Positions 1-9,822 of a stretch of DNA of 64,000 nt are shown in pieces. The notes under the pieces were generated by a model. It saw nothing but the letters and a program-made list of their open reading frames with translations, searched no databases and was not told the origin of the DNA. Numbering within the stretch: the first letter of the stretch is position 1; each line of letters starts with the position of its first letter. This DNA comes from Agroathelia rolfsii (Eukaryota; Basidiomycota; Agaricomycetes; Amylocorticiales; Amylocorticiaceae), in assembly GCA_018343915.1 (NCBI GenBank), contig JABRWF010000007.1, positions 3,658,001 to 3,722,000 of the forward strand, written 5' to 3'. Made by a program: the position numbers and the translations under genes.

Positions 1-652
1 CCCATACTGTACTTCTGTTCTAACTCCTCTGATCCTTTCTCTTTCCTTTCTTCTATTTCCCTTGATGTGGAGTTAAGGACTATTCTTAGAATACTTGTAA
101 ACAGTATATAGAGGCCTGCCCTTGGGGCCTTTGCAATCCAGCTTGACCACCTTTTGCCCTCTGAGTCATTCTCACTCACACCTGAAAGTTCTCATCTCCT
201 ACTCTCTCTCTTGTGTGTTTTACCCCCCCCCCCCCCCATCATCATCTTTGACTTGTTATACCTAGACCCCAAGGTTAAGGGGATATACTGTGACTCCATG
301 CTCTAAGGGAGTATAATACTGAGTGAAAGCATGTGTCACCATGATGTGTGAACATAGACTCCTAGGATCAGGGAGTATAAAGAATTGTGTCTAGTCCAAG
401 ACAGCATGTCCCATCTGGCAAAGGGACTTTAAAGAATACCAGTGATTATATGTTGCATGGAAGCCTTCATGAAACAGTGGGAGACCTTGCCTCTAGGTCT
501 TTAAACATGAGTTGCACCTCCCTACTGGGGGAGATTAAAGATATCAGTAGTACCCCCCCCCCTTTTGCCTAGCCTTCCCAGGCTAGATGTGTTTGGTTGG
601 TTTGAGTCATGAGTGACCCATGATAGGTTGGCCAAAATGGCCCTTTCTGTCA
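1..652. other. non-coding repeat-like stretch at left edge
   Basis: No convincing coding region on either strand. It contains a run of about 17 C near 220-236, a TATA-like motif (TATATAG) near 105 and several A/T-poor short direct repeats. It directly follows the 3' end of the gag relic, where a polymerase gene would be expected for a Gypsy element, but no protease, reverse transcriptase or integrase motif is visible. It could be part of another LTR whose ends are outside the window; I could not find matching ends. Confidence 0.35.
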
Positions 653-658
653 ACCCTT

Positions 659-2122
659 CTAAAAACCCGCCTTGTCTTTGAAGGCGGCCAATGCCATAGC
701 TTGTTGTTTGACCAATGCTTGTAGGTCGGCCATCGTCATTGTGGAGGAACCTTTATTGATATTATCGGCAGTGGCTGATGTGCCTAACTGGTCAGCAGAA
801 GGGGGTGCCGGTGTTATTGTGGCTTGGACCCTAGGTCTGGACCCCTGGTACCTCAAGACTCGAGGATTTGTGCAGTTGGAGGCAAAATGTCCCCATTGCT
901 GACAGTTGTAGCACTACACAGTATTCAAATCCCTAGGGGGGTGGCGGTTTCCTTGTGGTGCTACCGGAACTGGGGTGGCGGGTACGGCTTATACTGCATT
1001 GATGGTAATGGGATTTGCGGCCATGCCCTGATTCTGGAAGCAAGGTCAAGGCTTCCAACCATCTGTCTAAATTCCAGCGTTGCATAGTCCTTCTTCCACA
1101 TCAATGGCAGCCTTCATGAGGTGTTCTAGACTGTCGCGTTGTTCTTTGGGGTATCCGCCAATTACTCCTTTGATCTTAGGGGAGAGAGCTTGCCAATAAC
1201 GAACCCTTAGGTCTTCACCTGACAACTTGGTTTGGTTGGCAAGGATGGAGAATATTGCCGTGAAGTCTGCAACCAACGATGTACCTTGCTTCAGATCTTG
1301 TAACTTTTGGAGAGCGATTCTCCTGAAGTCCCTTGCCCCATACAATGCTTTAAATTTTGCATAGAGGTCCTTCTCAAAGTTGAACCCCTTGGTATCAATT
1401 ACATCATTGAATTTTTGGCTCCAGGCCTTTGGAGCTCCTTCTAACAGGCCTATAAAGTAGCGTGCCTTTGTTTAATCTGAGGAGTATATTCTGGGGTTCA
1501 GCTTGATATGGTTCTTGAAGCCGAACACAAAGGACTAGTATTTAGACCAGTCACCAGAAAATTTCTCTAGGGCCTGACCAATTTCTTTTGGCATGGATGT
1601 AGAGGCGGCGGTGGCAGTAGCAGGTTGTTCTTGCTCGAGCAAGTCAGCAAATCGTGCTTGTGTTTCTTGCATCTGTTCCATAGATGCTTGGATGTGTGTT
1701 TGGTTGGCTTGTAGGAGAGCCAAAATCTGACTGAGCTCTTGAGGAAGAGACATTTTGATTTCAGGAGGAGGGGATGAATCATGCTTCTTTTCTCGGCGAC
1801 GTTTGTGACAGCTTTTAGAGGGGGAAGGGTATGGGACAACAGGTGACTCTGGGTACAATGCTTCTGTGGTGTATCGTCGGCAGTACTCAGAGGGAGATGG
1901 GTATTCAGTCGGGGCCTCCTCTTGTCCTTCTGGCGTTTTGGGAGGTGAAGCTTGCATAGAGAGTCCTTCCTCTCCTGATTCTTCTTCTTCTTCCTCAGAA
2001 ATATGCGGAGCTGAGCTCGACGCAACCTCTCTTGTAACTTTGGGTGGGGAAGCGGTGGACTTAGCAGCCCAGGGGACCGGGACTTCTTTTGGCTGATAAG
2101 ACGTACCCTTGCGTGTGCTCAT
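659..2122 (-). pseudogene. Ty3/Gypsy-type gag relic with CCHC zinc knuckle
   Basis: One minus-strand frame runs the whole length and reads as a retrotransposon Gag: an acidic, proline-rich N-terminus, a helical middle with the pattern ARYFIGLLEGAPKAW and a basic C-terminal part with a zinc knuckle CYNCQQWGHFASNC (872-913; C-x2-C-x4-H-x4-C). Gag packages the element's RNA into particles. The frame is broken by five in-frame stops at 1535-1537 (TAG), 1472-1474 (TAA), 1067-1069 (TAG), 1046-1048 (TGA) and 914-916 (TAG), yet shows no frameshift. Each stop can be explained by a C-to-T or G-to-A change. No pol gene follows. The upstream LTR of family B ends about 470 bp before the start and has the same orientation, so the two may belong to one element (inference). 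Confidence 0.8.
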
Positions 2123-2641
2123 TCACAGAGCTTTAGGAACAATCTTCTTTGTCACCGGCGGTCATACCGGTTTCCTAATGCAGTTAGCGGGATTTTGTTC
2201 TTTAGCTGGGGCTAGAGCTTGCCCGTATAGTAGTCACACAAAAATCACGCAAAATTTGAATGGCAGGGGGGGGTGGTAAAAGTGCCACTCACGCTTAGCA
2301 ATAATAAACTTTGATTCCCAATGGGAACTCCTAGAACACCAGATGGATTAGGCCTGTATAGTGCTTCGGATACAGCCAGAAAATTGCGTAGGACATATAC
2401 GCTATTTCTATCTAAACGGAGTTGTAAACAGGCTTTGGAGGGCACTGTACAATTGCTTTCCGAAGTAGTTTATTGCTTACATGCTCAGAAGGTGTTTGTA
2501 GAAATTTAAGAAAATACGCTCTTTGTAAGCAATTGCTACTCGCTTCTTCTCAGACCATGGAAGTCCGAGGGAGACCTGGTAGCTTCGACCTAATGTCAAG
2601 GGTATACTCCTTGACTATGCAACATTGGGCATGGAGAGCCT

Positions 2642-3614
2642 TGTTACGAGTCACTCATTGTATTATAATTTTATTTCGAATTTTTCACTATTTTTCCGAA
2701 TTTTTCCTGATTTTTCTCTATTTTCTGATGTATATATTATATATTACATAAGCATATACTCTGATGACTAAGCAAGTCATGTGACCAGTCGACCATGTGA
2801 CTGGCCATCATGTGACCACTAGTCATGTGATATATCATGTAAGCAGAGTCTAGAGCATGGGTCTGGATCACAACACCGCTTTAAACTCACTATAACAAAT
2901 AATGGCGCAATATCACGCCATACTTAGCATTACTACGCACAGACCATGTAGCTGCGCACAGACCAGGTAGAATTAGTATATAACCCTGTAGTGCCTCTAC
3001 CTGAAGACCTCAGATTCATTCTCTTCATCTTCAGGTAAGCACAGTAGTGCTTTGTATTAGATAAATGCTGACATAATAAACTTTGTCTTTAGAGCCTCTC
3101 TCTCAAAGGCATGACAGCTTGTTTCTTCCCTCTCTCTCTCCCCCACAAATCCTCTCTGCTATGTGCTAGAAGGTAACAGGCTTGCTTCGTGCTGCTTGTT
3201 GTCTAGAGGTTGCTCTGTGCTCCTCTATGTTAGAGTGCATAATATAGGTCCAGCCCATTGGGTGACTACTTGCATCTCTGTATACATGATCATAGTGCTC
3301 AGTGCACTAAAGCAAACAAAAGCATTGCCCTGCATTTGTCGTGGTTAAGATACATTGCACCCATATCTGCATACGCAAGATACTACCTGTCTCAATAGTA
3401 GACCTCGTGTGAAAGCTGAGTAAGCTTGGAGTAACACCTGGTGATTGAAGAGCTAGAAGTTGAGTGACAGCAGAGACCGGGCAAGGAAGTGTACACCTAC
3501 GTGACCTAGGTCTTAGGAGTTGTAAAACAGCCTTACTGGCTACCCTGCACCTTACAGAGGTTGATGTAGACACTAGTTGAGTTTTGGTGACAAGAGACAG
3601 GTGTGCTCTTGACA
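2642..3614 (+). mobile_element. solo LTR family A copy 1
   Basis: 973 bp starting TGTTACGAG and ending TCTTGACA, flanked by the perfect 5-bp target duplication AGCCT (2637-2641 and 3615-3619). It is inserted in LTR B copy 2. It closely matches the LTR at 7462-8420. Plus orientation is given by the TATA motif at 2977-2983. No internal region remains, so it is a solo LTR left by LTR-LTR recombination. Confidence 0.93.
2977..3092 (+). promoter_or_regulatory. LTR A1 TATA box, palindromic leader and embedded intron
   Basis: TATATAA (2977-2983) is followed 14 bp later by a perfect 10-bp inverted repeat, TACCTGAAGA (2998-3007) and TCTTCAGGTA (3028-3037). The second arm contains a 5' splice site CAG/GTAAGC. 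A branch-like CTGAC and the acceptor TTTAG at 3088-3092 complete a 58 bp intron (3035-3092), the usual size for genes in this window. This is the likely transcription start and leader of the element. Splicing is inferred from sequence only. Confidence 0.6.
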
Positions 3615-4512
3615 AGCCTACTGATGTGCACAACCAAACAATACACACTTAACAATCAAGTACTAAAGTACCTAAGTATGAGTTTTCCCATAGATACCCT
3701 ACTCTTATATCTATTGAAGAGGGGCCGGGTACTTTCTTAGCTCACACTTAATTGATGCTCTTGGAACGGTTCACACGCAAATCTTACTGGGGGATTTACA
3801 CTGCCCACAAGTGAGGTAGGGGAAGAGAAAGAGAGGGAGGGGCTAGGACTTGAGGCCTAGGCCAATAGGAAAATACCCTGAAGGCAAAGTTTTCATTAGT
3901 AATCTATGTAAGGGAATACAATCCTGGGGTTACTTGCCTGAAGGTGAAGAGATTGAAGCTGAGCTCTTCAGGACAAGTTACATGCACTATTTATACTAGT
4001 ATTGAATGGTCTGTGCACAGCATGGTGTCAAGGCTTGCGCGCTTGACTTATCCAACAAACACAACCCTCTGTAAGGTATGAGGGCGGGCTATAAAGCCGG
4101 GTTTTACGTGTATTACTTAGTTGGATGTTTATCAAACACCCACGTGCTCCTGTTGCTGCCTTTTGTAATAGTGTACCCTAACACCCTACTTTGCAAGGAT
4201 TGTGTTTGGTACTCTAGACTATTGTCTTCCTGTGTGCTCTCTTTGCGTCAAATAGTTTGTTTTGATACTTCTTACTGAGGACAGGCGGCTTAGCCCACCG
4301 TGGTCACCAATGTTCGCAGGGACTTGTTACTGCCCTGGCCTAAATGAATAGGACTTGTTCATGCACAATGCCTCCGTATGTATTTGAGGACTTTTACTTA
4401 TAGCCTTCTTGTATCAAGGCTTATGCATACACTTACTAAGCTACCTTAGAGGCTTTATGCTTAAGTAAGGGGGAAATAGAGAGAGAATAGAGGGGCTAGG
4501 ACAGGTACAAGC

Positions 4513-4628
4513 CTGAAGGCGAGATATATATTAGTGTTTTATATAAGCATACAAACGGGGGTGCCCTTACCTGAAGACAAGAAGGTCGAAGCTAAGGTTC
4601 AGGTAAGGGCTATAGGTTTGTATTTATA
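4513..4628 (-). promoter_or_regulatory. LTR D TATA box, palindromic leader and embedded intron
   Basis: Minus strand: TATAAATA (4628-4621), then the perfect 10-bp inverted repeat CTTACCTGAA (4607-4598) and TTCAGGTAAG (4575-4566). The second arm holds a donor CAG/GTAAGG, and an acceptor CCTTCAG ends a 58 bp intron (4513-4570) with ACTAAT upstream of the acceptor as a possible branch site. Same layout as in LTR A. Confidence 0.58.
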
Positions 4629-4772
4629 CATAAAATGAAGGGCCCGTGCACAGCCTTGATGGTCTGTGCGCAGTAGGGTTTATAAGCAGAAATGACTAGA
4701 ATGCAGGGGCAGTGCTTTTGTGCCTAAGTCCGATGAGCAACCAATTGGAATGATGAGTCTAGTACTCCTTAG

Positions 4773-5648
4773 TGTCACAACCTGCCAATGTACCCGGCCG
4801 CCAAACGTCCCGATCGCGCACATTGACATTCGCGAATATCTACGACGGAGTCACCGGCGACGCCCTCCCTTCTGAGTCGCCACGTACCCTGTGCATCGGG
4901 AGTGTTTCCAATGTGTCCACCGATGTTTCCCCGGAGCCATGTACATGGCTGCCTTTCATGCTTCCTTTCCATCATCAATGCGCTTCTGTCCATCAGAGCG
5001 TTCCATATGCCGACTGGCCTTCTTGACAACATTCCCCGAGTTGCCATGTGCCCGCACCAGTGGATCCTTCCTATCTGGGAAGATCGCGCTTGGACTCTCT
5101 TATGATCGTGCTCTAATCGACAATCAGACCGCCGATGGTTCCGAAGGAAGGCACCCCCGCCTTCGTGCACAGCATAGCATGACTATCAGAGCGCGCGGCG
5201 CGCGCTATTACCTATTGTCTTTATTGTTTTCACCCATTTCTTTATTTATCTTTCTGCGACTACTGTATTCTAGTATATAGTACTGTACTTGATGTAGTAG
5301 ATACAGTAGTCGGAAAATTAAGTGTGTTTAGCCCTAAACAAGCTCTACACCCACTGCATAGCCAGCGGTCAACCTGTGGACTCGAGCGTCCTCGAGTATC
5401 TCGTCTAGCTTCTCATCTCCTGCTTGATCATCTCTTTGCTCTACGCTCGATCTTGCCGGAACACCCGCTCAACTTGCCGTATGCCGTGACTGCTCGCCGC
5501 GCCACCCGTATTGCCGCAAGCTCCAAGATATCGAAGAGGCGACTCCACAAACCCACAGGGCTGCCATCCGGCAGTGAGTCGCTTAGCAGTTAGCGCCTCA
5601 GGGGTATTGCCGCACCGCCCGAGCTAGCTGCGAAGGCAGCTCTTGACA
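4773..5648 (+). mobile_element. solo LTR family C copy 1
   Basis: 876 bp starting TGTCACAACC and ending TCTTGACA, with the target duplication CTTAG (4768-4772 and 5649-5653), inserted in LTR D. A 12-bp inverted repeat (CGACTACTGTAT at 5257-5268, its complement at 5301-5312) flanks a TATA-like TAGTATATAG at 5271-5280. It matches the interrupted minus-strand copy at 6911-8749. Confidence 0.92.
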
Positions 5649-5687
5649 CTTAGTAATTGCACAGTGATCGGAACGTCCCTTGTTCCT

Positions 5688-6538
5688 TGTCAAGGGTATA
5701 CTCCTTGATAATGTGATGTTAGGCATGAAGGGCCTACTAGTGCACACAACCAAATAATACACTCTTAAACAATTAAGTACTAAAGTACCCACGCAAGAGG
5801 TTTCCCACAGATACGCAATCCCTTATTATATTGAGGGTACGCCGGGTACTTTATTATCTCATATGTAATCAATTGCTCAATGTTTCATGCACACACGCTT
5901 AAGGGGATTTGCACCGCCTTCAAGTGGAAAGGGAGAGAGAGAGAAGAGAGGGGGGGGGCTAGGACGTATAGGCCTAGGCCAACAAGAAAATACCCTGAAG
6001 GCAAAGATTTTTATTAGTAATCTATGTAAGAGAATACAACCTGGGGTTTACTTGCCTGAAGGCGAAGAGGTCAAAGCTGAGCTCTTCAGGACAAGTTACA
6101 TGCACTATATATACTACTACTGAATGGTCCATGTGCAGCTTTGATGGTCTGTGCGTAGAGGGAGATAGAAGTATGACAGTGGCAATGCAGGGGAAGAACT
6201 TTCATCCTAACTCCACCAGGCATCTGTGTAGAGATCCATTGCCAGACCGATACCGGTAATCGTTAGGAATCATTCAGGGAAGGAAGGCTGTGTTCCTGGG
6301 CTATGCGTAATGATGAAATGGAAGTGCACACAGCCCCGAGATTACTCCTGTAACGTGCGGCTTGGAACACGTGGGGGCCAATCACATGACCACTGTACTG
6401 CCCACAGTCCATGCCCTAAAGGGTAATTTTTATAAGAAAAATAAGAAAAGAGAAAGAAAATGCAATAACTAATTAAATAATGGTCCAAATAGTACAAGAA
6501 AATATTCGAAAAATCGGCAAAATGCCCTTCTCATGACA
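5688..6538 (-). mobile_element. solo LTR family B copy 1
   Basis: 851 bp; on the minus strand it starts TGTCATGAG and ends CCCTTGACA. The target duplication is TTCCT (5683-5687 and 6539-6543), inserted in LTR D. It is the uninterrupted reference copy that allows the four scattered pieces of LTR B copy 2 to be joined. Confidence 0.92.
5993..6113 (-). promoter_or_regulatory. LTR B1 TATA box, palindromic leader and GC-AG intron
   Basis: Minus strand: TATATATA (6113-6106), an imperfect inverted repeat (CCTGAAG with CTTCAGG, extended by ACTTG with CAAGT), a donor CAG/GCAAGT and an acceptor CCTTCAG giving a 63 bp GC-AG intron (5993-6055) with ACTAAT before the acceptor. The split copy of the same LTR family (near 3930) keeps the GC donor, so it is not a one-off mutation. 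Confidence 0.55.
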
Positions 6539-7461
6539 TTCCTGAGTCTAGACCTTTTGATGAAAAGGAATGATCTAGACTCCGCCTTCCTAATATACTC
6601 TTGTCACGAGCACTCCTGTCACATGGGGCTAACACAGCCAGTCATATATGTATTAAGATGTTGCCTGCAAGGTATTTTGTCCGTATCTCAATCAATAAAA
6701 ATCGTAAAAATATAAGAAAAATATGTACATGTCTGTAAAGAAAAGGCGAAAAATGTCCAACTCATAACACATGGGTGGTCTATGCGCAGAGGGAAATAGA
6801 AGTATGAAAATGGCAATGCAGGGGAAGAACGTTTAGCCTAACTCCACCGGGCATCCGTGTAGAGATCCGTTTCCGGACCAGTACTGGTAACTGTTAGGAA
6901 TAGTTCAGGGTGTCAAGAGCTGCCTTTGCAGCTAGCTTGGGCGGTGCGGCAATGCCCCTGGAGCACTAACTGCTAAGCAACTCACTGCTGGATGGCAGCC
7001 CTGTGGGTTTGTGGAGTCGCCTCTTCAATATCTCGGAGCTTGCGGCGATATGGGTGGCGCGGCGAGTAGTTACGGCATACGGCAAGTTGAGCGGGTGGTC
7101 CGGCAAGATCGTGTGCAGACAGAGAGATCAAGCAGGAGACGAGATACTAGACGAGATACTTGAGGACGCTCGAGTCCACAGGTTGACCGCTGGCTATGCA
7201 GCGGGTGTAGAGCTTGTTTAGGGCTAAACACACTTAATTTTCCGACTACTGTAACTACTACATCAGGTACAGTACATATATACAAAGTACAGTAGTTGAG
7301 AAAATGATAAATAAAGAAAGGGATGAAAAACAATAGAAACAATAAGGAATAGCGCATGCCGCGCACTCTGGTAGTTGTGCTATGCTGTGCACGAAGGTGG
7401 AGGTGCATTCCTTCAGAACCATCGGCGGTCTGATCGTCGATCAGAGCGCAATCATAGGGGA

Positions 7462-8420
7462 TGTTACGAGTCGCTTGTTGTATTATAATTTTATTTCGGA
7501 TTTTTCATTATTTTTCTAATTTTCTTCTGATTTTTCTCTATTTTTTGAGGTATATATTGTATATTACATAAGCACACATTCTGATGACTAAGCAAGTCAT
7601 GTGACCAGTCAACCACGTGACTGGCCATCATGTGACCACTAGTCATGTGACATATTATGAAAGCAGAGTCTAGAACAAGGGTCCGGATCATGACACCACT
7701 TTAGGCTCACTATAACAAACAATGGCGCAATATCACGCCATACTTAGCATTACTGCGCACAGACTATGTAACTACGCACAGACCAGGTAGAATTAGTATA
7801 TAACCCTGTAGTGCCTCTACCTGAAGACCCCAGATTCGTTCTCTTCGTCTTCAGGTAAGCACAGTAGTGCTTTGTATTAAATAGATACTAACATAATAAA
7901 ATCTTTGTCTTCAGAGCCTATCTCTCTCTCTCTCTCTCTCTCTCCCCACAAATCCTCTCTGCTCTGTGCTAAGAGGTAATCAGTGTGCTTAGTGCTGCTG
8001 GTTGTCTAGAGGTTGCTCCGTGCCCCTCTACGTTAGAGCGCATAAGACAGGTCCAGCCCATTGGGTGACCATTTGCGTCTCTGTGAAACACATACATAGT
8101 GCTTAGTGCACTCAAGTAAGCAAAGGCTTTGCCCTGCGCTTATCGCGGTTAAGATACATCGCATGCCTAGCGGCATACACAAGACAACCGGTGTTCTGCG
8201 TGTAGACCCAGCTTGAAAGTCTTGCAGACTTGGAGTAAAGCTCGGTGATACAAAGACTCTAGTTTGCGTGACAGCTGCAACAGCACAAGGAAGTGTACAC
8301 CCGCGCGTCCCTGGCCTTGGGAGTTGTAAAAAAGCCGTTACTTGGCTACCCCGTACCTTAGAGGGGTTGACGTAGGCACAGGTTGAGTTTTGGTGGCAAG
8401 AGTTAGGTGTGCTCTTGACA
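7462..8420 (+). mobile_element. solo LTR family A copy 2
   Basis: 959 bp starting TGTTACGAG and ending TCTTGACA, flanked by the target duplication GGGGA (7457-7461 and 8421-8425), inserted in LTR C copy 2. It contains a (TC)n run near 7920-7943 that is shorter in copy A1. Confidence 0.92.
7797..7914 (+). promoter_or_regulatory. LTR A2 TATA box and leader intron with perfect branch site
   Basis: TATATAA (7797-7803), a leader hairpin like that of A1, donor CAG/GTAAGC (GT at 7855-7856), branch site TACTAAC (7886-7892) and acceptor TTCAG ending at 7914: a 60 bp candidate intron. Compared with A1 the branch site is closer to consensus and the acceptor is CAG instead of TAG. Confidence 0.6.
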
Positions 8421-9018
8421 GGGGAGAACCAAGCGCGATCTTCCCAGATAGGAAGGATCCGCTGGTGAGGGCACATGGCAACTTGGGGATTGACATCGAA
8501 AGGTGTTGTCGTCATGTGGAACGCTCTGATGGACAGAAGCGTGCCGATGATGGGGAGGAAGCGCAAGGGGCAGCCTTGCACATGGCTCCAGGGAAACGTT
8601 GGCGGACACATTGGAAATGCTTCCGATGCACGGGGTATGCAGCGACTCAGAAGGGAGGGCGTCACTGGTGGCTCCGTCGTAGTTGTTTGCGAATATTGAT
8701 GTGCGCAATCAGGACGTTCGGCGGCCGGGTGCGTTGGCGGGTCGTGACACAGGGAAAGGAAGGCTGTGTTCCTAGGCTATGCACAATGATGAAGTAGAAG
8801 TACGTACAGCCCCGAGATTACTCCTGTGACGTGCGGCTTGGAAACACGTAAGGGCCAATCACATGACCACTGCACTGCCCATAGTCCACGCCCTAAAGGG
8901 GTAATTTTATAAGAAAAGAAGAAGGAAAAGGAAAGAAAATGTAATAACTAATTAAATATTGGTTCAAATAATATGGGAAATAGCTCGAAAAATTGGCAAA
9001 AATATCCTACTTATGACA

Positions 9019-9822
9019 GCCTTACTTTAAGTAAAAGGATAGGTCAAAAAGGAGCATCCGAGCACCTTCTTTCCCTCTTACTAGCACTATGACCCTACAC
9101 TTCCCCCATCTATTTCACTTTCACCAGAAGGTTATCCAACTATTGACTAGAGGCTCCTGCCCAGTCTTGGGGTCATTGATGGTGCCATGGTCACTATTTG
9201 CCAACACTCCCCTACCTCTTGACTGGCCCTTGCCAGTTCAAGCATTCTACCACACCGACTGCTACCCACTCATGCAATCTTACTATATCCTCATTATAGA
9301 AGACTCCAATGGTACATGTCCTCCCCAATGAGTGCTAAGCAACCCCTGCCCAACCAACACCACAGAATGGATTTATTCTACCTTTTATCAAGTCTCAGCA
9401 CATGGTTCATGTAGTATCGAGGGTGCTTTGAAGGAGCTGGATAATTTTGGGGCTATAGGTGGAGGCTGACTATACAACATAATTTCTCCTTTTTGCACTT
9501 TTGGCTTTTGCCATGGTTATACATGCACTGCATATACATTTTGCATAGTACAACACCTCCCAACCTATATCATCCCAACCTACACCACACTTCCTTAAGC
9601 TTTGTTAAACATTATCACAGCCTTTAACACTATAGTTTCTCTTAGGTACATAAAGCAGTGTACAAATGTAAAAAAAAAAAAAAAAAAAAAAAAGGAGTAT
9701 GATGTGATTATATTTTGGCAGAAAGGTAGGTCACGTGATAAGACCTCTTTACCAAATCCTTTATCCAAAGTAGAGGGGTTTGTCAAAAGATCAGTAAAAA
9801 CGACATTTTTATATATTTAGGA
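9019..9822 (+). mobile_element. truncated, interrupted copy of the palindromic DNA-transposon-like repeat
   Basis: Two pieces, 9019-9057 and about 9701-9822, match consecutive parts of the repeat at 28183-28618 (terminal-repeat segment with TAAAAGGATTGGTAAAAGCG-like sequence, then the GGTCACGTGAT and TTTATCC segments). Its left end is cut off by LTR B copy 2, and its middle is interrupted by a poly(A)-ending insertion. It is therefore the oldest layer of this locus. Confidence 0.7.
9058..9693 (+). mobile_element. retroposed fragment with 24-A tail and target duplication
   Basis: About 610 bp followed by an uninterrupted run of 24 A (9670-9693). The sequence AAAAAGGAGCAT before it (9046-9057) is repeated with one change as AAAAAGGAGTAT after the A run (9689-9700), and the flanks rejoin to the order seen in the intact repeat at 28 kb. 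A poly(A) tail plus a 12-bp duplication is the mark of target-primed reverse transcription (LINE-driven). The body has no recognisable protein; an 80-codon open frame at 9089-9331 is probably chance. It could be a 5'-truncated LINE, a SINE or a processed mRNA. Confidence 0.6.

Larger units (their letters stand above)
4026..6769 (-). mobile_element. solo LTR family D, itself holding two LTRs
   Basis: On the minus strand it starts TGTTATGAG and ends CCTTGACA. The target duplication is CATGG (4021-4025 and 6770-6774), inside LTR B copy 2. Two later insertions interrupt it: LTR C1 (4773-5648) and LTR B1 (5688-6538). Without them and their duplicated sites it is about 1007 bp. Only one copy of this family is present. 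It shares layout, but little sequence, with families A and B. Confidence 0.88.
6911..8749 (-). mobile_element. solo LTR family C copy 2, split by LTR A2
   Basis: On the minus strand it starts TGTCACGACC and ends TCTTGACA. The target duplication is CAGGG (6906-6910 and 8750-8754), inside LTR B copy 2. LTR A2 interrupts it at 7462-8420. Removing that insertion and its duplicated site leaves 875 bp, against 876 bp for copy 1. Confidence 0.91.
2594..9018 (-). mobile_element. LTR family B copy 2, host of the nested insertions
   Basis: This LTR is split into four pieces: 2594-2641, 3620-4025, 6775-6910 and 8755-9018. Joined, they give 854 bp, matching the 851 bp uninterrupted copy at 5688-6538. 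It begins on the minus strand with TGTCATAAG and ends with CCTTGACA. The three interruptions are LTR A1, LTR D and LTR C2, each with its own target duplication. The bases outside its ends do not match each other (CCTAA at 2589-2593, GCCTT at 9019-9023), unlike all other LTRs here. That fits an LTR at the 5' end of a longer minus-strand element (perhaps the gag relic) rather than a solo LTR. The right end cuts into a DNA-transposon-like repeat. Confidence 0.88.

Noticed and set aside
9089..9331. 80-codon open frame within the poly(A)-tailed insertion
   Set aside because: No recognisable domain and low coding character. More likely chance within a 3'-UTR-like sequence.
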